DNA of 9,075 nt, from positions 1 through 9,075 of the forward strand of contig JALNZI010000052.1 of the NCBI GenBank assembly GCA_023229385.1, read 5' to 3'. Made by a program: the position numbers and the translations under genes. Shown here piece by piece: positions 1-5,926 of the stretch. Positions within the stretch are counted from its first letter, which is position 1, and each line of letters starts with the position of its first letter. Source of the DNA: Candidatus Omnitrophota bacterium. Its GTDB lineage: Bacteria; Omnitrophota; Gorgyraeia; Gygaellales; Profunditerraquicolaceae. A model generated the notes under the pieces. That model was not told the DNA's origin. It saw nothing but the letters and a program-made list of their open reading frames with translations, and searched no databases.

Positions 1-182
1 GGAGCAACCAAAAGATGCCCGTTATTATAAGGGTAAATATTCAGCATAACAATAGCATGCTTGGTTTTAAAAATTACCTGCTCCGGCAAAACAGCATTCT
101 TGGCCTTGCAAAAAATACACCCCTTGCCTTTAGATTTAGCACTTACATAATTAATCCTCCAAGGGGCCCAAAGTTTATCCAT
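1..182 (-). CDS. HIT-family nucleotide hydrolase/transferase, N-terminal part (cut by window edge)
   Basis: Reading the minus strand from an ATG at 182 gives 60 codons that run off the left edge. The protein opens MDKLWAPWR, the characteristic start of bacterial HIT proteins related to Ap4A phosphorylases. A CxxC pair (C22, C25) follows, which in this subgroup helps bind zinc. The segment NIYPYNNGHLLVA near residues 48-60 matches the conserved N-x-x-x-x-x-GH-hydrophobic strand before the active site. The catalytic HxHxH motif lies beyond the window and cannot be checked. Family members act on nucleoside phosphates such as dinucleoside polyphosphates in the cytoplasm; the substrate here is unknown. 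The start is 3 bases past the stop of the phosphodiesterase gene, so the two are almost certainly co-transcribed. No strong Shine-Dalgarno is visible, only a distant AGGA, so translation may depend on coupling. Confidence 0.88.
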   Translation of the reverse strand, partial: MDKLWAPWRINYVSAKSKGKGCIFCKAKNAVLPEQVIFKTKHAIVMLNIYPYNNGHLLVA

Positions 183-185
183 TTT

Positions 186-671
186 TTAAATCTTGATTAT
201 CCTGGCATTGATCTCTTCGGCTAATTCAATTATGCCGTAAGAGTTATATTCCGCGGTAAAATCAGTAGCGCTGCCGGGATTAAAAAATAATACATTGCCT
301 ATAAATTCATTCATCGGTTTATGCGAATGTCCGAAAACAATGATATCGGGCTTGTCCTCTTTAAAGGCTCCTTTCAGCAGATCGATCAGGTTTAGAGGAG
401 CGCCGCTGCCGTGCATAAGGCCGATTTTATAACCAGAAACCTCGACAATCTCTTTAACCGGGTATTTATTTTTTACCGCCTCCTGATCCATATTTCCGGC
501 TACGGCAATTACCTTGGGGCAGGCAGACCTTAATTCATCGATTACCCGCAAATCTACCATATCTCCGGCATGCAGGACCATATCCATCTGTTTGAAAACA
601 TCCAGGATAATCCTGGGGATATGCTCATCTTTATCCGCAATGTGTGTATCAGAGATAACGCCTATTTTCAT
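186..671 (-). CDS. YfcE/MJ0936-type metallophosphoesterase
   Basis: This 161-residue protein is a compact calcineurin-like phosphoesterase of usual family length. All metal-binding motifs are present in order: D8-x-H10 in the first strand, GD at 36-37, GNMD at 59-62, the MHG at 86-88, and GHSH at 114-117. Family members hydrolyse phosphodiester bonds using two metal ions, often manganese, and are cytoplasmic; the physiological substrate is usually unknown and is not predictable here. Its ATG overlaps the TGA of the upstream ATPase gene by four bases (ATGA), which points to translational coupling. The HIT-family gene starts 3 bases after its stop. Two small nucleotide- or phosphate-ester-directed enzymes side by side suggest a clean-up or signalling-nucleotide role, but that is inference. 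Confidence 0.9.
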   Translation of the reverse strand: MKIGVISDTHIADKDEHIPRIILDVFKQMDMVLHAGDMVDLRVIDELRSACPKVIAVAGNMDQEAVKNKYPVKEIVEVSGYKIGLMHGSGAPLNLIDLLKGAFKEDKPDIIVFGHSHKPMNEFIGNVLFFNPGSATDFTAEYNSYGIIELAEEINARIIKI

Positions 672-2269
672 GCGATCACCCGTGGTTTTGAGAATAAATC
701 CAAAATCTGGTTTAAATTATTTAAATCCCAGGTCCAGACTTTTTCTTCCAGAGCCCGAAGCCTGGCATTAGGATCGATCTCTTTTAAGCTGACAATGATC
801 TTGCGCTGCGATTTATGATGGTATTTCTTGCACTCCCGGGAAAACTCAGCAATATCCTGTTCAGTAAGCGCATCTGTCTTAATCGCCATAATCCACAAAG
901 AATCGCTGGAGCGGCCTAATAAACCGTCTTTTAAGAAACGGTAATTAAATGCCAGGGGTTTTACCTCGCGGAAATGATTAAGCCTGATTTTTTTGCGCTC
1001 AATCTGCATAAGGTCATCTTCAAATAACTGTAACAGTTCAGATACACGGTTAGAGAGCGGCTTCTGCGACTGATTTAAGAATTCCTGGATTAACTCCTCA
1101 ATGCTCTCATGGAATTTTTCTTTCTGGCTCTTGGCGTCATACGACAGAGAACGCATCTTTTCCTGGTAAACAAAACGCATCCAGTAGGCAAACAGGCGGT
1201 CGCTGACTTTAAGAAAATCACCGCTGCGCGTAATAGCATCAAGTTCCAAAAGATAATTAATCCGGCAGTTCAATTCTTTCTTTTGTTTATGTAAAATGTG
1301 AGCAATATCCTTAATCCGGTTGCGGCCGCTGGCGGCTAAATACAATATAGAGATATAATCGTTGCTGGCGGAGGCATCCAGGAAACGTTTTAGATAATTG
1401 GAGAACCTCTGGTTAAGTATCCCCGAGGTATCAAACAGTAAGCCCTCAAGTATATCCCCAAGATTAACCCGGGCATCCCCGCTTCTGGCAGCCAAGGCAT
1501 CGGATATAAGCTCCAGGTAAAGCGGATAGCCGCCGGTAAAATTAATTATAAAATCTTTTAATCCCGGATTCATTTTTAAACCCGGGAGCCGCTGGTCAAG
1601 GTAACGGCCGCTGGTATGCATATCAAAAGGCTCGACATTAATAACTTCAAAGTTTCCGAACAACAGGGAAAGCTGTTTGGAAAGGATAACCCTGGTTTTA
1701 AACATCATTGAGCTGGTTATGGCATACAAGGTATTTTTCTGCAGGATAAGCAGTTTGCTCCACTCCCGGTATAAATTCTTAACCCCGATATTCTCCAGGT
1801 TATGGAATTCATCCAGGAACAAGACGGTGAATTTACCGGTTTCCTGATGGATCAACTCCGGGAGGTTAAAAAGCTCAGTAACCATATTTGTTTTTTTCCT
1901 GCGCGAGAGCTCATTCAGTATGAAATTTATCTTAAGCGCGGTATTCGGAATGTAGGCGGCGGACTTAGTAACCAAAAAGTCCAGGTCCTCCCTTAGATTC
2001 AAGCCGCTGTTTAAAAGAAAGTTATAAAGCAGAGCGCCGATAAACCTTTTAGCCAAATCCTGAAAGGATTCAGGCCTGACCTCAAGGTAAACTGTAATAA
2101 TCCGTGGGTCATAAAACTTATCCAGGAATTTAGAGAGAATGCTGGTTTTACCGACATTTTCTTCGCCGATAATAGCGATATTCTGCCGATAGCCTTCTTT
2201 AAGGCTGCCGATACGCTTCTCCAGTATCTCTATATAATTTCTACGGTCAAAAAATTTTTCTTTTATCAT
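668..2269 (-). CDS. AAA/STAND-type ATPase (archaeal-ATPase-like) with winged helix and degenerate nuclease-like C-terminus
   Basis: This 533-residue protein has a P-loop near its N-terminus (GEENVGKT, residues 35-42) and a Walker B motif with the catalytic acid pair (VLFLDE, 149-154). A sensor-like TSS follows at 185-187, then the TGGYPLYL segment (245-252) typical of archaeal-type ATPases. A predicted winged-helix region spans about 300-360 and ends in the RLFAYWMRF stretch often seen before C-terminal nuclease-like domains of these proteins. The last 90 residues resemble a restriction-endonuclease fold: D456, then strand LWIMAIK with K464, a helix, strand IIVSL (491-495), and a final WDLNNLN helix. 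The usual acidic residue before xK is alanine (A462), so nuclease activity is doubtful. The fold assignment is by eye. The gene is coupled by ATGA to the lipoprotein gene upstream and the phosphodiesterase gene downstream. Its cellular role is unknown. Confidence 0.8.
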   Translation of the reverse strand: MIKEKFFDRRNYIEILEKRIGSLKEGYRQNIAIIGEENVGKTSILSKFLDKFYDPRIITVYLEVRPESFQDLAKRFIGALLYNFLLNSGLNLREDLDFLVTKSAAYIPNTALKINFILNELSRRKKTNMVTELFNLPELIHQETGKFTVLFLDEFHNLENIGVKNLYREWSKLLILQKNTLYAITSSMMFKTRVILSKQLSLLFGNFEVINVEPFDMHTSGRYLDQRLPGLKMNPGLKDFIINFTGGYPLYLELISDALAARSGDARVNLGDILEGLLFDTSGILNQRFSNYLKRFLDASASNDYISILYLAASGRNRIKDIAHILHKQKKELNCRINYLLELDAITRSGDFLKVSDRLFAYWMRFVYQEKMRSLSYDAKSQKEKFHESIEELIQEFLNQSQKPLSNRVSELLQLFEDDLMQIERKKIRLNHFREVKPLAFNYRFLKDGLLGRSSDSLWIMAIKTDALTEQDIAEFSRECKKYHHKSQRKIIVSLKEIDPNARLRALEEKVWTWDLNNLNQILDLFSKPRVIA

Positions 2270-2925
2270 GGTAAATAAAAAAGCGGGTTCTGGGGTAAAG
2301 AATTCTTACGAATCTCAAAATGAAAATAGTTGCTCTTACCCTTAGTTGTCGGGCTGACGCGGCCAATCAATGAGCCCCTTTGCACATTTTCTCCCGGCCT
2401 TACATAGAATTCTGACGCCCGGGAATAAACACTACGCAGGCCATTGCCGTGGTCAATAATCAATGTTTTACCAAAGTTGCCGAAATTAGTTATATAAAAA
2501 ACCACTGTTCCTGAACCCGAAGCAAGGATATCCGCCTCTAAAGGAACCTGGATATTTATCCCTTTATTGATCAAGTTTTGATAGTTGACGCCGAAACCAG
2601 CCAATACTTTACCTTTTAACGGCCAAATAAAATCATCTCCGCTGGAAAATACCGATTCACTCTGCGGTTTTAGGCGGTTAGGTATCAATAATACCTGGCC
2701 GATTTCAATAGTCGCATCTTCCGAGATATTATTTGCCCGCAGGATATCATCAATATCTACATTATACATCTTAGATATCCTCCAGAGTGTCTGCTTTGGT
2801 TCTACGCGGTGCTGCAGGCCACTAACAGTCTGGCGCGAAACAGGCGGCCTTGGCCCGGTATAAGTCGGAGCGCTCACACAGCCACTGGCAATTAAAACTA
2901 TTAGAATAGCAATTATATTTTTCAT
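2266..2925 (-). CDS. LysM-LytM (M23-like) envelope lipoprotein, catalytically degenerate, NlpD-like
   Basis: This 219-residue protein has a hydrophobic signal ending in IASGC, a lipobox-like site that would make C16 the lipidated residue. A proline-rich linker leads to one LysM domain (about 39-82), which binds peptidoglycan. An M23/LytM domain covers about 99-219. The zinc and catalytic positions of active M23 peptidases are replaced: the first H-x3-D motif is N120 and N124, the YxH histidine is R169, and the final HxH motif reads Y200-F-H202. It is therefore probably not a hydrolase. In E. coli, similarly inactive NlpD and EnvC activate amidases at division, so an activator role is inferred. 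The AGGA ribosome site sits only three bases before the ATG. The gene starts 29 bases after the tRNA-Gly and overlaps the ATPase start by four bases. Confidence 0.9.
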   Translation of the reverse strand: MKNIIAILIVLIASGCVSAPTYTGPRPPVSRQTVSGLQHRVEPKQTLWRISKMYNVDIDDILRANNISEDATIEIGQVLLIPNRLKPQSESVFSSGDDFIWPLKGKVLAGFGVNYQNLINKGINIQVPLEADILASGSGTVVFYITNFGNFGKTLIIDHGNGLRSVYSRASEFYVRPGENVQRGSLIGRVSPTTKGKSNYFHFEIRKNSLPQNPLFYLP

Positions 2926-2954
2926 CAGTCCTATACTCTATATACTGATTTAAT

Positions 2955-3025
2955 AGCGGGTGAGCGGAATCGAACCGCCATATGCAGCTTGGGAAGCTGC
3001 CATTCTACCACTGAATTACACCCGC
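2955..3025 (-). tRNA. tRNA-Gly (anticodon CCC)
   Basis: The minus strand folds as a full cloverleaf. The acceptor GCGGGTG (from 3025) pairs perfectly with CACCCGC (to 2956). The D arm is ATTC with GAAT around AGTGGTA. The anticodon stem is GCAGC with GCTGC around the loop TTCCCAA, giving anticodon CCC. The T arm holds GTTCGATTC. The discriminator base is T, as usual for bacterial glycine tRNAs, and no CCA is encoded (ATT follows). It reads GGG codons. It lies between the hairpin repeat and the lipoprotein gene, all in the same direction, so it may share a transcript with the downstream operon and be cut out by RNase P and 3' processing. Confidence 0.97.
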
Positions 3026-3030
3026 ACTAC

Positions 3031-3102
3031 CTAAAAATAAAGGGGACGGTTCTATTTTCTCTTCGGTTCTATCTTTAAAAAATAGAACCGTCCCCTTTAT
3101 TT
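3031..3102 (-). terminator. Possible intrinsic terminator after thiC
   Basis: Six bases after the thiC stop, the minus-strand RNA can form a long hairpin whose GC-rich part (GGGGACGG with CCGTCCCC) is followed by the U-rich tail TTTATTTTTAG. The A-rich base on the other side makes it potentially bidirectional. The loop is large at 20 bases and much of the stem is AU-rich. Efficiency is therefore uncertain, and read-through into tRNA-Gly and the lipoprotein operon is possible. No convincing separate promoter was found between the hairpin and the tRNA. Confidence 0.45.
3035..3102. repeat. Perfect 24-bp inverted repeat with a nested third copy of CGGTTCTAT (REP-like element)
   Basis: The arms at 3035-3058 and 3079-3102 are exact reverse complements over 24 bases, with core GGGGACGGTTCTATTTT on the left, separated by a 20-base loop. 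Inside the loop, 3064-3072 carries another CGGTTCTAT, a direct repeat of 3047-3055 in the left arm. The loop copy can pair with the right arm instead, so two mutually exclusive hairpins are possible. Nearby sequence has no transposase. Palindromic GGGGACGG-type sequences recur in many environmental genomes, from memory often near IS200-like Y1 transposases. A REP or small mobile element is therefore the best reading, but copy number in this genome cannot be judged from one window. Confidence 0.75.
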
Positions 3103-3107
3103 CCAAA

Positions 3108-4391
3108 CTATTTCTTTGAACAATCTTCCATTAACTTAATCGAACAATATTTCCCGCACATTGTACATACATCGGAAAGCTCAGGCTTACTGGATAAACG
3201 GTATTGCTTTGCTTTTTCAGGATTTATTGAAAGCTGAATCTGTTTTTTCCAATCCCTAGCCTTACGGGCAACTGAGATATCTCTATCCCAACCTATAGCT
3301 AAACTCCTGCGTTTAACTAAATCTCCCGCATGAGCGGCAATCCGCGAAGCAATAACCCCTTCCCGCACATCTTCAACTGTGGGATGGCGCAGGTGTTCAG
3401 CCGGAGTTACATAACAAAGAAAATCCGCGCCAAAACTGGCGGCTAAGGAACCGCCGATCGCGGATGTAATATGGTCATAGCCGGGAGCAACATCAGTAAC
3501 TAAAGGCCCCAACACATAAAAAGGAGCTCCGTGGCAATATTTTTTCTGCAAAAGTATATTCTTCTTGATTTGATCCAACGGGACATGCCCGGGGCCCTCA
3601 ATCATAACCTGCACCCCTCTTGCCCGGGCGCGTTTTGCCAATGCACCGAGAATCTTTAGCTCGGTGATCTGGGCTTTATCCGTAGCGTCTAAGATTGAAC
3701 CCGGCCTCAAGCCATCTCCCAGGCTTAAAGTTACATCATATTTATTAGCAATATCCAAGATTTGTTCAAAATGGGTATAAAAAGGATTTTCTTTTTTGTG
3801 GTATCTTATCCAATTAGCAATAATCGCTCCACCCCGAGAGACCAGGCCCATCAGCCTCTTTTGCTTCTTGAGGGCCTTAAGGCTTTCCCGGGTTACGCCG
3901 CAGTGAATGGTAAAAAAATCCACCCCCTGCTTTGCCTGATCATTCAATACCTCAAGAATATCTTCAGCGCTGAATTCGATAAAATTATTATTCTTTTTCT
4001 GCGCCCTGACCGCCACCTCATAGACAGGAACAGTGCCTACGGGTACGCTGGAGAATTTTAAAACTTCCCGCCTCACTTTACTCAAGTCCCCTCCGACGCT
4101 CAAATCCATTAGCGCATCCGCGCCATGCTTTATAGCAACTTTAAGCTTTTCAATTTCATCGGGAATACTTGATTCATCGGTAGATGTACCGAGATTAGCG
4201 TTGATTTTAGTAGATAGGCTGCTACCTATGGCACAGGGTTTGCTGATTTGATGATTTATATTTAAAGGAATGACCACCTTACCGGCCCGGATAAGCCGCA
4301 TAAGCTGGATTGGTTTGACACCTTCAAGACGGGCGACTTTACGCATCAGCCCGGTTACAATATTTTTCTTTGCATATTCCAGCTGGGTCAT
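3108..4391 (-). CDS. thiC: Phosphomethylpyrimidine synthase ThiC
   Basis: This radical-SAM enzyme rearranges aminoimidazole ribotide to HMP-phosphate, the pyrimidine precursor of thiamine, in the cytoplasm. The 427-residue length matches the short form lacking the long N-terminal extension of E. coli ThiC. Visible hallmarks are MDLSVGGDL (about 95-103), the GTVPVYE segment, FFTIHCGV, SRGGAI, LGDGLRPG, IEGPGHVPLDQI, GYDHITSAIGG and TPAEHLRHP. The C-terminal iron-sulfur ligands are C409, C412 and C416, a CX2CX3C spacing one residue shorter than the CX2CX4C of E. coli; from memory this is common in short ThiCs. The ATG overlaps the thiE stop as ATGA and no good Shine-Dalgarno is visible, so translation probably depends on coupling. 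It is the last thiamine gene before the hairpin repeat. Confidence 0.97.
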   Translation of the reverse strand: MTQLEYAKKNIVTGLMRKVARLEGVKPIQLMRLIRAGKVVIPLNINHQISKPCAIGSSLSTKINANLGTSTDESSIPDEIEKLKVAIKHGADALMDLSVGGDLSKVRREVLKFSSVPVGTVPVYEVAVRAQKKNNNFIEFSAEDILEVLNDQAKQGVDFFTIHCGVTRESLKALKKQKRLMGLVSRGGAIIANWIRYHKKENPFYTHFEQILDIANKYDVTLSLGDGLRPGSILDATDKAQITELKILGALAKRARARGVQVMIEGPGHVPLDQIKKNILLQKKYCHGAPFYVLGPLVTDVAPGYDHITSAIGGSLAASFGADFLCYVTPAEHLRHPTVEDVREGVIASRIAAHAGDLVKRRSLAIGWDRDISVARKARDWKKQIQLSINPEKAKQYRLSSKPELSDVCTMCGKYCSIKLMEDCSKK

Positions 4392-5017
4392 TTTATTTTA
4401 AGGTAATTTTCTTTGACTTTCTTAAATAACCGGTTTGCCGCGCAAGCAGGATTATCTGCTTTTAGGATTGCCCGAACTACAGCAATGCGCCTGGCCCCGC
4501 AAGCAGTAACTTGCTCTAAATTAGCTTCATTAACATTACCGATTGCAAAATACGGTATTCTTATTTTACCCTTAAGCTGGCGCAAAACCCTTAAGCCGAT
4601 TGGCCTGTATTCAGGCTTAGTAGCAGTGGAATATACAGGGCCGATACCGATATAATCCGCACCCTCTTTTTGCGCTTTCAAAGCCTGCTTAAGATTATGG
4701 CAAGATATACCGATAATTTTATCTTTTCCCAATAAAAGCCTTGCCTGCTTTAAAGGAAGATCCCCCTGCCCTAGATGCACGCCGTCGGCGCCAGACAAGA
4801 GAGCTAAATAAATATAATCATTAACAATAAAGAGCGTTTTAGTCCTACTTAAAAGCTGGGACAGCTTAACCGCCGATTTTAATACCTGCGATTTAGCAGA
4901 AAGCTTATCCCGTAATTGAATTATCCCAACCCCGCAAGAAGACAGCTTGGCAAAACCCGGCTTATCGAGAATCAGGTAAAGAAGAGACTTTTTTAAAAGA
5001 ATCTTTCTCGATTTCAT
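4388..5017 (-). CDS. thiE: Thiamine-phosphate synthase ThiE
   Basis: The enzyme joins HMP-diphosphate to thiazole phosphate, giving thiamine phosphate. The 209 residues form a complete TIM barrel. Visible motifs are IIQLRDK (32-38), VND (65-67), DGVHLGQGDLP (78-88), and the diphosphate loop GPVYSTATK (126-134). AIGN (158-161) stands where many homologues have IGG, and RIAVVRAIL (177-185) follows. The ATG at 5017 has a weak AGGT about nine bases upstream and lies 56 bases inside thiD2. In many bacteria ThiD2 and ThiE are one polypeptide. Here the thiE frame is +1 to thiD2, and a six-A run (plus-strand T run 4989-4994) lies in the overlap. The gene may therefore start independently, or the split may reflect a one-base indel. 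It ends in an ATGA overlap with thiC. Confidence 0.95.
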   Translation of the reverse strand: MKSRKILLKKSLLYLILDKPGFAKLSSCGVGIIQLRDKLSAKSQVLKSAVKLSQLLSRTKTLFIVNDYIYLALLSGADGVHLGQGDLPLKQARLLLGKDKIIGISCHNLKQALKAQKEGADYIGIGPVYSTATKPEYRPIGLRVLRQLKGKIRIPYFAIGNVNEANLEQVTACGARRIAVVRAILKADNPACAANRLFKKVKENYLKIK

Positions 5018-5414
5018 AAACTTTATACCTGAGCCTTTTAAAAGATAAAGCTACCTTTTCGTCGATTAATTTAGAGAATTCTTCGAGCACGCGCAGGGAT
5101 TCTTTTACTCTCTGGATATTTGCCCGGAAAATATCTTTGCAGCTGGAACGTTGCAATTCTCCGCGGGAATTCAACCTCCCTACATCAGCACTGCTATTGC
5201 GTTCCCTGAGCAATATAGAAGCAGGATAAACTTTCTTTACTATACGGTCAATCTCGTGCCTGAGATGTTTAAAAGACGCCGTAAGTTTATGGTCATCCAG
5301 AACAAAACGCGCTATCTCTTCGCAAACGCGCAACCCTTCTTTAACCCGGTTCAGGTTGGCGTCAATGATCCGATAGATATTGTTATTTTTTCGCAAAACT
5401 TTAACACCCTTCAT
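4962..5414 (-). CDS. thiD2: ThiD2-type HMP-phosphate kinase
   Basis: This small, probably all-helical protein (150 residues from the ATG at 5414) matches the ThiD2 family, described as a strictly monofunctional HMP-phosphate kinase that replaces ThiD and is often fused to ThiE. It has the N-terminal signature IYRIIDANLNRVKEGLRVCEE and a central SSADVGR. The protein is an internal duplication: ANLNRVKEGLRVCEE (from residue 19) aligns with ANIQRVKESLRVLEE (from residue 98) at 11 of 15 positions, and each copy is followed by SFK-x-LR. Of the two possible starts, GTG at 5417 and ATG at 5414, the ATG is preferred because GGAG lies seven bases upstream. That ATG shares one base with the hldE-type gene's TGA (TGATG). 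Its 3' end overlaps thiE by 56 bases, which is unusual for this compact operon. Confidence 0.88.
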   Translation of the reverse strand: MKGVKVLRKNNNIYRIIDANLNRVKEGLRVCEEIARFVLDDHKLTASFKHLRHEIDRIVKKVYPASILLRERNSSADVGRLNSRGELQRSSCKDIFRANIQRVKESLRVLEEFSKLIDEKVALSFKRLRYKVYEIEKDSFKKVSSLPDSR

Positions 5415-5926
5415 CACCTATCTCCAGGAAGACAGGTGATTTTCTTGATTATTGCGCTGGTTGAGCGGCCCTTAACTAACTTTATAGTTTGCACCTTACC
5501 GCCATAACTTTCGACAAAATCCGCTCCGATAATTTTCTTCTTGTTCCAATCCGAACCCTTAACCAGAATATCCGGCTTAAGCGCCATTATTACTTTAAGC
5601 GGATTGTCTTCTTTGAATAAGACTACAAAATCTACGCAGCCTAAGGCTTCAACCACCCTTAAACGATCTGCTTCTTTGATGACCGGACGGTTCCTGCCTT
5701 TAATCTTCTTAATTGAAGAATCACTATTAACTCCGACAACCAGATAATCCCCTTTGCCCCGGGCATCCTGCAGGTATTTGGTATGACCGTAATGCAGGAT
5801 ATCAAAACAACCATTGGTAAAAACTATACGCTTGCCACGCTTCTTAAGTTGCTCAATTTTCCGCTTAAGAGTGGAAAGGGAATTTATTTTTGTTCCTGGC
5901 AAAGCTCCTGCTCGATCATTTCGCAT
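5414..5926 (-). CDS. rfaE2: D-glycero-beta-D-manno-heptose-1-phosphate adenylyltransferase (HldE C-terminal-domain type, RfaE2)
   Basis: This enzyme activates heptose-1-phosphate with ATP to ADP-heptose for LPS core synthesis. At up to 170 residues it corresponds to the separate nucleotidyltransferase half of E. coli HldE. Visible features are TNGCFDILHYGH (37-48) with the HxGH nucleotide-binding motif, VVGVNSD, the substrate-binding RPV...R..V segment, VKGSDW, and the C-terminal GRSTSAII (153-160). The kinase half is not in the window. The start is uncertain. The ATG at 5926 lies 43 bases inside gmhA with no ribosome site. The conserved region begins near residue 14, where AGGA precedes an ATA codon overlapping the gmhA stop; a TTG at 5902 is another option. 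Its TGA overlaps the thiD2 ATG by one base, tying the heptose genes to the thiamine genes. Confidence 0.92.
   Translation of the reverse strand: MRNDRAGALPGTKINSLSTLKRKIEQLKKRGKRIVFTNGCFDILHYGHTKYLQDARGKGDYLVVGVNSDSSIKKIKGRNRPVIKEADRLRVVEALGCVDFVVLFKEDNPLKVIMALKPDILVKGSDWNKKKIIGADFVESYGGKVQTIKLVKGRSTSAIIKKITCLPGDR

Noticed and set aside
15..224. Plus-strand open frame of 69 codons at the left edge
   Set aside because: It lies opposite the recognisable HIT-family gene and the end of the phosphodiesterase gene, and resembles no protein family.
668..2269. ATPase as the core of a defence system
   Set aside because: Neighbours are housekeeping genes, no effector or toxin is adjacent, and the nuclease-like domain appears to lack its catalytic acid. 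Defence is not excluded but is unsupported.
3026..3107. CRISPR or insertion-sequence remnant
   Set aside because: Only one palindrome with one nested 9-base copy is present; there is no spacer periodicity, transposase or target duplication.
5406..5430. TPP riboswitch before the thiamine genes
   Set aside because: There is no intergenic space, and I did not see the conserved CTGAGA plus ACCTGATCTGG-like elements on the minus strand.
5151..5507. Plus-strand open frame of 118 codons
   Set aside because: It is antisense to thiD2 and the adenylyltransferase gene, both with family signatures; no recognisable protein.
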